Source: Gnetum montanum
Lineage: Eukaryota; Streptophyta; Gnetopsida; Gnetales; Gnetaceae
Length of the DNA stretch: 64,000 bases
Reading direction: 5' to 3'
NCBI GenBank assembly: GCA_015680685.1
Contig: MNCI01017890.1
Span: 1,063,332 to 1,127,331 of the forward strand
Made by a program: the position numbers and the translations under genes. A model generated the notes under the pieces. It ran no database searches. It was not told where the DNA came from and saw only the letters and a list, made by a program, of their open reading frames with translations. Numbering within the stretch: the stretch's first letter is position 1; the number at the start of each line of letters is the position of its first letter. Of this stretch, positions 11,459 to 22,305 are shown piece after piece.

Positions 11459-11894
11459 TTGTTTTAGTAAGGTACATGCATTTTAAATTTGTGCTAATAT
11501 CTTAGAAAATTTTATAATTTTTTTAACATAAGAATGACTTACGTTGATAAATTATTTTTGAATTTTTTTTTTTTTTTGAATTATTAAAGTCTTACTCATT
11601 GTGTTTTGTATATTTTCTTTAAAAGATTATAGAAAACATCTATAAATGAGTGAAGCTTTGGAAGAGAGTCATAGAGCAAAGTCTTGAATTGAATTAACAC
11701 TATCATAAAATCAATTTAGATTTATGCCAGGGAAATCTACTATAGAGGCTATTTTCTTAATATAACAATTGATGGAGAAATTTAGAAAACATAGAAAAAA
11801 TCTACATATGATTTTGGCTAAGAGGCCAACTCATCTCATGTGATAATGGGGGAGGGGAAGTGCATTTGTTACCCTCTACGTAACGCACCACATG

Positions 11895-11975
11895 CAAGGG
11901 AGCCAAAGAGTCATTGTAGGGGAGCCAAATCTAAAAAGTCAAAGAGCCAAAGAGTCACTACAGGGGAGCTAAATC
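11895..11975. repeat. Two-copy tandem duplication
   Basis: The words ggagccaaagagtcattgta / ggggagccaaatct recur immediately as gagccaaagagtcactaca / ggggagctaaatct. The unit is about 46 bases and carries a few substitutions. Confidence 0.7.
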
Positions 11976-11987
11976 TCTATTCGATTA

Positions 11988-12531
11988 ATGACCCTTGACC
12001 CTTGGGCTCCCCATTCATCTATTCGTATTTCCATTGGTGCCTTCACCACTGCAGTCCACTATCACGTCTTTGTCACTTACTTGGTCAAAACCTCTAAACA
12101 CAATGCTAACATCACCTTAAATCTTGTGCCCTTGATCATGACCATCATTGCTAGAACCCTCGATCGTGACTTCCTAGCCATCATGTTGCTTACCGATGGC
12201 AACGAGTATGCCAAAACCTCATTCTAATCCAAGGAGCTAGAAGACCCAAATCTCACACTCATCTATGCTAGAAACACCAGCCTTGATGCCAACGGAAATG
12301 CAAACTTCTACACCTGTGGTAGCTTGGACCCCGGAGGTAGAGGAGGTGCGAATCATAATACAATTTTTGTTATAATAACTAAAAGACCCTTTCATTTAGG
12401 TGTTGGTGTCACAGGTTATTTTTGGTTCATGAAAAGGTTTTATTTGTGGAGTGTTGACTAATAGTTTCTTATTTTGGCTGGTAAGCTAGTAGATTAACAT
12501 GGCCCCAGATGGAAAGGTTTCATAGATGATG
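11988..12531 (+). pseudogene. Remnant of an unrecognised protein-coding gene
   Basis: A single frame reads through about 181 codons with only four stops: TAA at 12225, TAA-TAG at about 12468 and TAA at about 12510. It is richer in GC and has more balanced codon use than the retrotransposon remains nearby. Visible features are a TLNLVPLIMTIIARTLDRDF segment, LTDGNEYAKTSF, then YARNTSLDANGNANFY, a Gly-rich SLDPGGRGGANHNTIF, and near the end HLGVGVTGYFWF and GPRWKGFIDDGG. I do not recognise the family. A host gene fragment carried or stranded among repeats is the likely origin. It lies just upstream of the primer-site side of element G. Confidence 0.5.
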
Positions 12532-12814
12532 GAGGATGAAGGTGAAATTCAAAGTATACTCATTCAAATGTGTATATAACACCTTAAACTACTAGGGCAC
12601 TAGCATATTGTGGTCTTCTAATTGTTGCTAATTAGGTCCACATACAAATGGTGGTGGAAAGTCTCCCCTATGAGAAAAAGCCATGTTAGTTCTTAAGGAA
12701 AACAATGTGCATGTGTTATTATTATTTGTCTTAATGATTTTGACTTTAGGGTCTGTTACAACATCATTGAATGATTTCACTAACTTCCTATGTAGCTCAT
12801 CTAGCTAACAAAAG

Positions 12815-12832
12815 TCCTCAGCAATGGCACCA
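12815..12832 (-). other. Primer binding site of element G (tRNA-Asp type)
   Basis: tcctcagcaatggcacca differs from the tRNA-Asp 3' end tccccggcaacggcgcca at four positions, all C-to-T or G-to-A. It abuts the LTR edge at 12834 with a one-base spacer, as in elements A, B and C. Confidence 0.75.
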
Positions 12833-12833
12833 A

Positions 12834-12998
12834 TGATGAGCAGCAAGTCTACCCTATGCCTAACCATATGAATTATGAGCATTCACACACAATCTGGTCA
12901 AATTGCATAGACTTTAGCTCTCTAAATGCATGTTATCTAGGATAGTGAATCTAAGGATGTGATCATTTTCTTCTTAGTTCCACTTGTATAAGCACATG
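12834..12998 (-). mobile_element. Element G LTR, left part (split by element A)
   Basis: The stretch begins TGATGAGCAGCAAG and continues taccctatgcctaaccatatg, the inverted end of the LTR family seen at 36265, 41054, 48835 and 58657. It stops at 12998 where element A starts, and the remainder of the LTR continues at 26236. Confidence 0.75.
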
Positions 12999-13918
12999 TG
13001 ATGAGTCACAATTTTATCAATTGCATTGATGAGGCCTCGTTGACTAGGCCTTGTTGACGTGGCCTCATCGATGCATCATATCACGCATCAACAAGGTCCC
13101 GTCGATGCAATGTCTATATTTGGCTATAAATACAAATCCACCAGCTGCATTTATGGAAATGGAGATTTTTTAGTAGTGAAGCTCTTGTAGTTTGTTTATT
13201 TGAGAGTTAGAATTTTCCTTCCTACTACCTATAGTAGGAGTCATTGAGTGTACGAATCTTTATTCGAGCATTGTTGTACTTAGGCATGATAGTGTGTGCG
13301 GCAATAAAGACAAGCTTTCTGATAAACCTTATGGCACTTTGGATAGATTAAATATTTTATTTATGCATTTAATGTTTTTAATTATTTATTTAATTTTTTA
13401 ATTATTTATTAATTATTTTCAGTAATTAAGTTAATGAAGTAATTAAGCAAGATAGATTAAACACATAAGTATGACCACTTTGAGTGTAACACGTATTCGC
13501 TTAGTAATCCCAGTAGCATTATTGCTTGGTACATCCAATAGCATAGCATTTGGTCACCCAATAGTTGATATGTGGGTTCAGGACATGTACAGAAAGTGGG
13601 ACCAGATGCTTATGTTAAGACTAGTTAGACATTAGTTAATTAGTTAAATTAAATTAGTTAGTCCAACTACTTTATTCCTTTTTAAGCACCAAAACCATAA
13701 AATACAAAATGATAAAAATTAGATACCTCAATTACACTTAACCATACTAGTGTATGTCACAAGTGTCATTTGGAAGACAACAAAAAACCTTAAAATTAGA
13801 TTCACTTCCTAGAAGACTAGTGCACCAGAAATGATAAAGTCCATGGAATTCGACTAGATTGCATGTGAATGCTTTTTGATTCGTATGGCTAGGCATAGGG
13901 GTACCTCACCATTCATGA
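12999..13918 (+). repeat. Element A 5' LTR
   Basis: It starts TGATGAGTCACAATTTTATC and ends attcatga. The U3 contains repeated words (cctcgttgac, ttgttgacg, cctcatcgatg, gcatcaacaagg) upstream of a TATA box ctataaatac at 13124-13133. An aataaag polyadenylation-like word is near 13303. It aligns along its length with 25368-26230. Confidence 0.88.
13124..13133 (+). promoter_or_regulatory. TATA box of element A 5' LTR
   Basis: ctataaatac sits immediately downstream of the repeated U3 words and recurs at 25459-25468 in the 3' LTR. Confidence 0.75.
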
Positions 13919-13919
13919 T

Positions 13920-13937
13920 TGGCATCATTGTCAAGGA
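13920..13937 (+). other. Element A primer binding site (tRNA-Asp type)
   Basis: tggcatcattgtcaagga differs from tggcgccgttgccgggga at six positions, all G-to-A or C-to-T. It follows the LTR end by one base. Confidence 0.8.
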
Positions 13938-14093
13938 CATTTTTTGCTAAATCATGTGCTATCTAGGACTAGTGAATATTATTTATATCATTGGATGAAC
14001 TCAAAGTCAACATCACTCATAATGACATAAAAAACTATTAAGCACACTAATAATTTTATTCATTTTTCAAAATGTCTTTTTCTTTCCATAGAA

Positions 14094-16500
14094 GTGAAGA
14101 TGCCAAACCGTCAATCCCATAGGAATGCAAAGTGGTATATACTCATCCAAATGAGTATGTACCAGACTTCACCTTCATCCAACATCAAGATGAACAGTTG
14201 CAATGGCATGATATGGAGGGCAACATCATCTTGCCCCTCAATCAATCTATTCCCAAGATGTTGTTTCAAATCCTTAAGAAGTTGGGCATTTCAAATCTTC
14301 ACAAAGAATACATTGTGAATGGTTATGATACTCAGAACTACTATCCCACTAAAACACAATGCAAGCAAGATCGACGTTAGGAGAAGCTCCATGAGGATAC
14401 AAAAGGAAAACATTTCACTAATCCCTTATTCCTACTAGATTAAGATGACAATGAGGATCCTCCCTTTGAAGGTTCTCAACATGAAGATTCTCCACCCCTT
14501 GTTATTGGTGACGAGGATGAAACCTTGAACCTGTGATCCACTATTCATAAATTAGGTTTAGGAAAAAGTGATAGCCAAGGTAGGGACTCGGGCAAGCATC
14601 ATAATTGCAAGGGATCTAAGGATGGTGGTTGTAATGAGGAAAAAGTTGGTGGTAGACACTATGGTGGAAGTGGCAGTCCACCTTCCTCTTCATTCTCTTC
14701 ATCTAATTCTAAGCATTCCTCTTCATCTAATGGTTCTCATAGAATCTATCATTGAAATAATCACAATGAAGATGATCAAGGAGACAATAATGACTATGAA
14801 GGCCAACAAGACCAAAGGGGTGGTCAAAACCATCATCAGCGTCATCAATGTAGTGATGATGATGAACCTCTGTTGGTGACTAGAAGTATGCTTAACATTG
14901 CAGAGGCAATTAGAATTCCAACCAAGCATAGAAAAGATAGCTAGTTCAAGTGCTTCAACATGAATAATATCCTAAGATTTGAGGTGGGATATAATTCTAA
15001 TCCATAGACACATCTACAAGCTTTTCATAATGCCTGTTCCTTACAGAACATAGAAAATGAATGGCAAAAACTCAAGCTTTTCCCCAAGACACTCATCAAG
15101 AAAGCTAAAAGTTGATACTAGTCTTTGGAGCCAAAATCTATCCACAAGTGGAGTACCATGTTGGAGCTATTCAACGACAAATATCAAATGTACTCCAGAG
15201 TGTCTAATCTAAGAAGAAAAATCCAAGGCTAGAAATAGGAAACACATGAACCCTTGGATGCCAACATGGGCAGATACTATTCACTCTTACATCGATGCCC
15301 TAGCCATGGTTATTCTCAAAGGGAACAACTTCACTACATCATAGATAGGCTCAAAGCAAAAACTAGAAGAACCCTTGGGGTGTATGCCCAAGGGAGATTG
15401 TCTAAATTGAGAGCTCATCAAATCCAAAGGCTAATTGAGTAGGTAGAAAAAGAAGAAGGTGAGCTATGAAAAAGGGAAAGTATGTAAAAGTATAATAGGG
15501 ACCCTTCCATCAAAAAATGGGAAGCCCAAATCTGTGACGAGGAGGAGTCACCACTTGAGGAAGTGGTGAAACAGGAAAACCTTTCCCATCCAAAAATCTA
15601 TTTCTGACATTTTGGCAAAAATTGATAAATTATGGAACTCTTTGGATGAAAAATTTTAAACCACTATGAAGATCATTGAAGAATCCAAAGAGCAAAATAG
15701 TGATTGTAATCATAAGAGGCAAAAAGAAGCTAAACATGCCTACCAAAGAGATAAGGGCAAAGTTGCAATAGTAGAGGAAGTTGTGGAAACTGACTTTGAT
15801 GATGAAACTGATTATGACATTTGTCAATATGAACATCCAAAGGGTTTTTGACCTAGAGTGTCACACTTACAAGAGTCTAGGGTATATGCATTGAATCCTC
15901 AACTAGCATGTAGGTAGGCACCTAGATGATTGCCTTATCCTCAAGGAAAATCAAGGTAGTTCCATGAGCAACAACAAACTTACTACCCATGTGGAACTCC
16001 TCCATAACCTTATGAACAATACCAATAGTAATACCAACCACAATCATGGAAAATGCCACCTAAGCAACTAGATCCATATGGGCACTATGTTCAGTAACCT
16101 ATATCCCCAAGAAGTTTTGCAAGTCATACCTTATTTCAACATCACTATTACCCTCCAGAGTATCACCGAACACATTCACTATCTACTCAAGGGAAAAACC
16201 CATATCCATACCACCTTCCACATCCATCTACACACACACATCCACCTTCAACCCAGTTACCTCCTACTCCATCCATGCAAGGTGAGATTCCTCCACAACT
16301 GCAACAACGAAATGGTACAAGGGCTATACATTCACAACCGACTTTCCAGCCAAGTGGTTCAAACAATCATTCTAGAAAAGAATCCTTCTTCCAACCTAGT
16401 AGTCCTCTCCAACCCTCACAATCTAGTCTGATTAACCATCTTGCATCTTCAATACCCTCATCCTCTATATCACTGTTGCCTCAAATTTGCACTGTGATGC
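14094..16500 (+). pseudogene. Element A gag
   Basis: The frame through 14132-14540 gives an N-terminal segment (YVPDFTFIQHQDEQLQWHDM). A Ser/Gly/His/Asp-rich linker with SSSFSSSNSKHSSSSN follows, then the gag core at about 14960-15440: THLQAFHNACSLQNIENEWQ, KLKLFPKTLI, STMLELFNDKYQMYSRVSNL and HYIIDRLKAKTRRTLGVYAQG. A degraded zinc knuckle (DICQYEHPKGF) lies near 15815-15850; its first Cys is Tyr. A Pro/Gln/His-rich tail follows to about 16450. Stops are mostly TAG at expected Q or W. Related gags on the minus strand are in B (47.0-48.75 kb) and C (56.5-58.6 kb). Confidence 0.82.
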
Positions 16501-16569
16501 TAACTCATGTTGTTTCTAACTGGATCAAGGTTGGCAATCTTTCCATGAAAAGATCTAACCCAGGAATCC

Positions 16570-17350
16570 CACTCATTTACTTGTAGATCATTGGACATGA
16601 ACCATGCAAGGCTCTTCTCAACCCTAGTTCCATAGTTAATCTCATCTCCCATGACCTACCACCTCTCAAGAAGAGCAACATCCATCTAGAATTGGCAGAT
16701 CAGTCAATTACTATCCCTATGGGATTAGTAGAGGACATTATAGCCACAATTTGTGGGTGGTCCTATCCTACTGATTTTTTGGTGATCAAGGTTGAAAATT
16801 GTAAAAGTGACTTCCCCATCATTATGGGAAGAGCTTGGTTAAGCACAGTTAACACATGTATGGGCATAAGGGATTTCTCTCTAGAAATATCTAAAGAAAA
16901 TGAATTAGGCAAGATAGAAAAGAATCATATTCCATGCATCATGTATAGTGATAACAGGTGCAATTGCATGCAAAATATTTGGTCCATCAAAAGTACATAC
17001 ATTAAAGCATGCAATTGGTGTGTACAAGAAATTAATATTCAAAGGTGGTTTATACACAACAACCACAAAACAGGAGGACACCCAATCGTTGATAGCTGAC
17101 TTAGATAGTAGCACATTATGCATGGAACCAACTGAGAGCCTAACATGTGCTTATGTTGAAGGCATGGAAAAACTTGAATAAGTTCATTCCCAACTCTCTA
17201 ACGAAGATGATGATACTTGTTGGGAAGAGTTAGAAATCCCTGATAACTTCAAGCAACAGCCCTTAGAGCTAAAAAATTTACTGGCCAGCATGGAATATGC
17301 ATTTTTAAACAATGGTAAACTAGTCATAATTAATGCCAAACTTTCTCCTA
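16570..17350 (+). pseudogene. Element A protease region
   Basis: ALLNPSSIVNLISHDL near 16610-16660 corresponds to the retropepsin active site (family: ALxDLGASVNLMP), but the catalytic Asp is Asn and the Gly is Ser. FPIIMGRAWLSTVNTCMGI at about 16818-16873 is the conserved C-terminal PxILGRPFLxTxxAxID motif. The piece 16692-17099 is open; a shift near 16950 moves the following linker into another frame (16948-17181). The cleaving enzyme is dead by sequence. Confidence 0.78.
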
Positions 17351-17459
17351 AATAAAAAAAATGTTGTTAAAGGTTATTAACAAATGGCCAACAGCCTTTT
17401 CTTGGTCATATCCTAAGCTAACAAGAATTGATCCAAGGATATGCTAGCATCATATTTAC

Positions 17460-18330
17460 ACTAACCCAGCCATGAAGCCTAGAAGGTTGCTACAAAGACA
17501 AATGAACCCTAAATTGAAGTAGATCATCAAAGAAAAAATTAAACTCCTCAAGATAGGGTTCATCTATCCCATCATGGATAGTGAGTCGGTTAGCACACTC
17601 ATGATTGTACCAAAGAAGGATGGCAAATGGTGGGTCTACATTGACTTCAGGATATTGAATATGATAATGTTTAAGGATCATTTTCCATTGGCATTTTTGG
17701 ATCAAGTATTAGATACCATATCTAGGCATTTTTTTTATAGCTTCTTGGATGGTTATAATGGCTATAACCAAATCCAAATTGCGCTAGAAGATTAGGCCAA
17801 GACAACATTCATGAGTCCCTAGGGAACTTTTGCATATTGTAAGATGCCATTCGATCTATGTAATGCCCCTACAACATTTCAACGCTTGGTCCTTAGTATT
17901 TTTTAACAGCAGATCGGTAGTGGTATGGAAGTCTTCATGGATGACTTTTTCACCTATGAAGCTACGTTTGAGCAAGCTTTGGACCACCTTGAGCAAGTAT
18001 TGAAGAGATTTGTTGAAACAAACTTGTAGCTCAACTAGCAAAAGAGCCATCCCATGGTCTAAGAAGGAATTATGCTAGGACACTGAATTTCAAAAAATGG
18101 GATTGATATAGACCCAAAAAAGATAAGGGTCATCCAAGAAACAACACACCAACTAGAGACTATTAAAGATGTTCAGTCATTCCTTGGACACACTAGCTAC
18201 TACCAGTGATTCATAGAGAATTTCTCTAAGATCACAAAGCCGTTGGTAGAGCTTAAAAATAAATATACACCTTTCATCTAGACCAAGGAATGTGAACATT
18301 CATTCTAATAGTTGAAGGAGAAACTTGTAG
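17460..18330 (+). pseudogene. Element A reverse transcriptase
   Basis: Fingers and palm are clear. IYPIMDSESVSTLMIVPKKD (about 17560-17620) is followed by a FPLAFLDQVLDTI segment, then FYSFLDGYNGYNQI with the first catalytic Asp. MPFDLCNAPTTFQR is at about 17845-17887 and the catalytic box is FMDDFFTY near 17936-17960. Then come VETNL, EGIMLGH, a DPKKIRVIQE segment and FLGHTSYYQ. At least seven TAG or TAA codons interrupt it, mostly at Q or W positions. The only continuous piece is 17574-17795. Confidence 0.88.
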
Positions 18331-18720
18331 AAACACCAATCCTATGAGCACCAAACTAGTCTAGACCCTTCCACATCATGATAGATGTATTTAACTATGC
18401 CTTAGAAGTAATACTCATGTAGATGGATGATAAGAAATGCCCACACTACATCCATTGCACAAGCTACAGCATTGTGGGGGCACAATTAAGTTACACCACC
18501 ACAAAGAAAGAACTAATGACAATGGTGTATGCTCTAGAAAAGTTCAGGCACTATGTGCTTGGCTATAAAGTATTTGTGCATGCTTCCTCATGAACAAGCC
18601 AATGGTAAGCCCTTGTGTCATATGGTGGCTCATGATCTTGTTCAATCTCACAATGGTAGATTGAAAAGGCATCGAGAATGTGGTCACTGACCATCTCTCT
18701 CTCTTAAGATGGGATAATGA
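18331..18720 (+). pseudogene. Element A RNase H
   Basis: FHIMIDVFNYALEVIL at about 18370-18420 corresponds to the first RNase H motif (family F.I..DASD.A.GAVL); the Asp is kept. YTTTKKELMTMVYALEKFRHYVLGYKV at about 18494-18575 matches the second motif with its Glu. The frame then breaks near 18590. RNase H degrades the RNA strand during reverse transcription; this copy is decayed. Confidence 0.8.
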
Positions 18721-18839
18721 AAAGGAGAAGAGCCTGCTCTTTGACTAGTTTCCAGATGAACTCCTCTTTACAAGGGCAATAAATGAACAAACACCTACAG
18801 AAACAACATGGTACAATGGCATCCTCACTTATCTTCTCA

Positions 18840-20060
18840 CTTAGGAGATGCCAAAAGATCTTGACTTTAGGAAGAGGCAACAATTTCTTCATCGAGCTAA
18901 ATTCTTTATGGAAATCAATAGACACCTCTACAAGGTATGTGCAGATGGCTTGATTCATTGGTATGTCCCTGATGAAGATCAATTGTGCATTCTCCAAGAT
19001 GCTCACAAAGGGCCTTGTACAGGCCACTATGTCGGGAGACGCACGATCATAAAAATCCTGATGACAAGATACTATTGGCCTATAATCTTTAGGGATGTCC
19101 ACCAGTTCATCAAGTCTTGTAAATGTTTTCAACAAGACGAGGGGATGACTACTTACATGAAAGGTCCTCAATAGTGGATTCAACCACTAGAACATTTTAA
19201 CATATGGGGCATTGACTTCATGGGTCCCATCACATCCATGTCCAACAGAAAGGCATATATTATCATAGCAATTAACTATTTCATAAAATGGGCAAGAGTA
19301 GCAGTCATTACTGATTGTACATCATCCACTGCTATTAGATTTTTATAACACAATATTATAAATAGGTTTTGGGTGCCACATTCACTAATTTCTAATAATG
19401 GAACTCATTTCATAGGTGCCACTTTTAGAAAGTTAATGTAATGCTTGGGGGTTGAACATAAATTAACAACACCTTACCATCTCCAAGCCAACAATCAAGT
19501 AGAGGTAACTAATCGAGAGATCACAAAAATACTAACGTGGACCATTAGCAAATATAGGAAAGATTGGAGTGCAAAACTTAACAATGCCCTTTGGGCTTAC
19601 CATTCAACATGGAAACTTCCTATTGGCTATTCTTCCTACGAGTTGGTGTATGACAAACTTCCAATGCTTCAAATTCAATCTGAGCTATGTACACTCTCAA
19701 TAGCCTGTGATCTAAATCTTGACCTAAGCCTAGCACAAAACGAAAGATTGATAACCTAAATGTGCTAGATGAAAATTGATTAGTGGCCCTATCTTTAAAT
19801 GAGGTGCACAATGCATCTAGCAAGCAACTTCATGACCTCAAAATTAGGAAAGTAAAACTTCAACTAGGAGATAAGGTCCTCTATTGGAACCCCACACATG
19901 TACCCCAAAAGGTAGAATTTTAAACATTATGGAAGGGATCTTATATAATTGATCAAACCTTTCCCTCTAGGGCCATGTTGATCTACAAGCTTGAAAGCCC
20001 AAATAAAAGGTAGTTGATCAACATCCAACAAGTAAAACCTTTCCTTGAACCAAGACAAGC
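18840..20060 (+). pseudogene. Element A integrase
   Basis: The zinc-binding domain is visible in 18848-19173: DAHKGPCTGHYVGRRTIIKI, RYYWPIIFRDVHQFIKSCKC with its His and Cys residues. The core has GIDFMGPI (first Asp, about 19210). ISNNGTHF at about 19393-19416 has Asn where the second catalytic Asp belongs. NNQVEVTNREI at about 19489-19525 keeps the Glu. ALWAYHSTWKLPIGYSSYELVY follows. The C-terminal GDKVLYWNP segment ends near 20060. Loss of the second Asp plus TAG stops means it cannot integrate. Confidence 0.86.
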
Positions 20061-21750
20061 CAGTGCAGCTACCACCTCAATGGATGGACAACCACATTCC
20101 ATTTTTTGAATCTCCTCCTCCCAACTCAGTTGTAGGGGAGATGGCCATTCATGCTAACAATCCATATGGCTTCTCAATTTTTCTACTTTTTATTTTCCAC
20201 ATTTTTAATTTTACAAGATTATTTATTTTACAAATTTTTGGGTTTTTAAATTTTTCTAATTTTACACCATTGTTAGTACCTTTGAGCCTTTCTTAATTAT
20301 TTTACACTTCCTTATATATTTTGTTTTATTTTGTTTTGTTCAAGTGTGATATCTCCTTATTTTTGCTAATAAAATTACTTTATTGCCATAGGACACAGTG
20401 TCGCTATTGTTGTTTACTAATGATGATTTGTGCTTAATGTTATGATTATCAATGTCTGGCTTCTATTTTTGAATTCTAATGTCTGATGACTTTGACATGG
20501 TTTATTTTTCATGGAATAGGTAGTGAGTCCATGTCATCCACCCATCCAATGAACTATATGGTTTTCCTTGTTTTGGGAATTTGAGGTCCCTTCCATTAAA
20601 GAAACTTTTAATCAATTGGTGACCTTGGTAGTTCCAAAATTAAGAAGGGTTCAAAGGTTTGTAAAGGGTATGACTTCAAGGGGAATCAATACTTTTTGAA
20701 CTCTTCTACTTACTTGAGTGCCTGGGTGTTTTTCATGGACTTCTCACCATTCCATACCAACTACTAATAAGAAGTTAAATAAAGTCTTTGCATGGTGTGG
20801 TTCCCATCTAAAAAATGATGAGAATTCAAAGCACAGCCCTTAGACACAATAAATGAATAAGTCCTTGCATGGTGTGGTTCCCATTCAAAAAAAATAATGG
20901 GAATTCAAAGCACACCCCTTGGACAAATAAACAGGCTACAAGCATTGGTTATGGAACTAGAAAGACATGCAACTATGCCTAAAGGTCCCCTCTAACTAAG
21001 GCCCTCTCTCACTTCCTACTTCTCGTTTTTCTTCTCTTTATGACATGGTGGTTGTCTTGTGGAAGCACTCTCATGTCTCATGTGGGTGGATCAGTCTTAG
21101 TTTGGCGATGCAAAGTCACTGAAAGTGGATGGTTCTGGTACTGGACTAAGGATGGATCTTCCCAGGTCATTTTAAACACAAATTCCACAAGAAACTTCTC
21201 ATGACCTCAATTTGGAACTCCATTCCACCTTCTCTACCATCTATCCATGTTACCATAACTCACATCACTGTCGGCTTCTATGTTATGCTCTATGTCTTGG
21301 TCTGATGTGTTGGAATTCTTGAGTAGATTATTTTTGGTTGGTCCTTAACTTTTCATGACCATTAATCAATTGTGGGGCCCACGAACTCCTTAGTTGAGGC
21401 TATGCAAGGGCAACAAGGGCATGAGCCTACTATGGGGAAAACCCACTTGCATAGCTCTTGGCTTGATTAGTTAAGGTCCCTTACCTTTGTCATTACTACA
21501 ATCCTATCTTTTGCATATTCCATTATGTATTTTGCTCAGTCCTCCTTAACCTTTTATTTCATTCATCCCCTGAATCATTTTTTTCTCCATTTTTTTTTTA
21601 AATTTATGAGCTCCAACACCCTCTTCTCATATTTTCATACTTTTCTTGGCCTTTTGACCATTCATTTGATCCCAATTTCATTCAAAAATTCTTTGTATTT
21701 TGCAAGTTTTACCAAAGTCAACAATCATCTATAGTGGTCAATAGCTACTT
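20060..21750 (+). other. Element A linker between pol and ORF3
   Basis: No coding signal was seen. A T-rich stretch (20160-20350) is matched in reverse in element B (46.56-46.70 kb) and element C (50.30-50.45 kb). A 77-base tandem duplication lies at 20784-20935, and words near 20.93-21.0 kb recur inverted in D (63.13-63.29 kb). The linker therefore belongs to the family and is not an insertion. Confidence 0.7.
20784..20935 (+). repeat. 77-base tandem duplication in the linker
   Basis: gtctttgcatggtgtggttc at 20784 recurs as gtccttgcatggtgtggttc at 20861. Both are followed by cccat...gaattcaaagcac(a/c)..cctt. The two units differ by a few substitutions and a short indel. Confidence 0.9.
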
Positions 21751-21760
21751 CAACAAAACC

Positions 21761-21841
21761 TCATCGACATAGCCGACCATGTTGACAAGGCCTCCTCAAC
21801 AAGGCCTTGTCAACATAGTGTATAAATCCTATATATACCAC
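21761..21841 (+). promoter_or_regulatory. Internal U3-like promoter upstream of ORF3 (element A)
   Basis: The words tcatcgacatag, ttgacaaggcc and aacaaggcc (21761-21820) also occur in the U3 of A's own LTR (cctcatcgac, ttgacaaggcc, tcgacatag at 25397-25447). A TATA-like tataaat at 21821 and tatatata at 21830-21837 follow. The ORF3 ATG is about 480 bases downstream. Promoter activity is inferred from this arrangement and its recurrence in B and C. Confidence 0.6.
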
Positions 21842-22305
21842 CATGCACTTGGGAAATTTTGACATTTTTCTCATAACACATGGGAAGTTTTTGTAATTTT
21901 TTAGAGCCAAAAACCTTCTAGAGCCCATAACTTCCCAACCATTTGTCCAAATCACTCTGTTTTTCAATCTTGCTCTTACTATAGGCAAGATATTTATTAT
22001 GGGGGCTGCAAACCTTAAGGTTTCCAATGAAAAATCGATGAAATTTTTTGAAATTTTTTTTTAACTTCCCCAAAGGGTTAATAACCTTAACAATATACAA
22101 ACATCAATTTTTTCAAAAGTTATCCCTTTCAACAACCTTCAGGATGAATTATTACTAATAACATATAAATAAAATAATAATTGGAATAATTAAATTATCC
22201 ATACTCACAACTTAGCCAAGTGTAACTATCCTTAAGAGATAAAGGTATTCCAATTGCTTTAAGTTACATGACAATTACTAACCCATGGTCTCATTGTGAT
22301 TACAA

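Noticed and set aside
11105-11477. ORFs spanning the gap
   Set aside because: They consist almost entirely of unknown residues from the N run.
14568-14929. Met/Ile/Val-rich ORFs on both strands
   Set aside because: Out-of-frame readings of the His/Asp/Asn-rich linker of element A gag.
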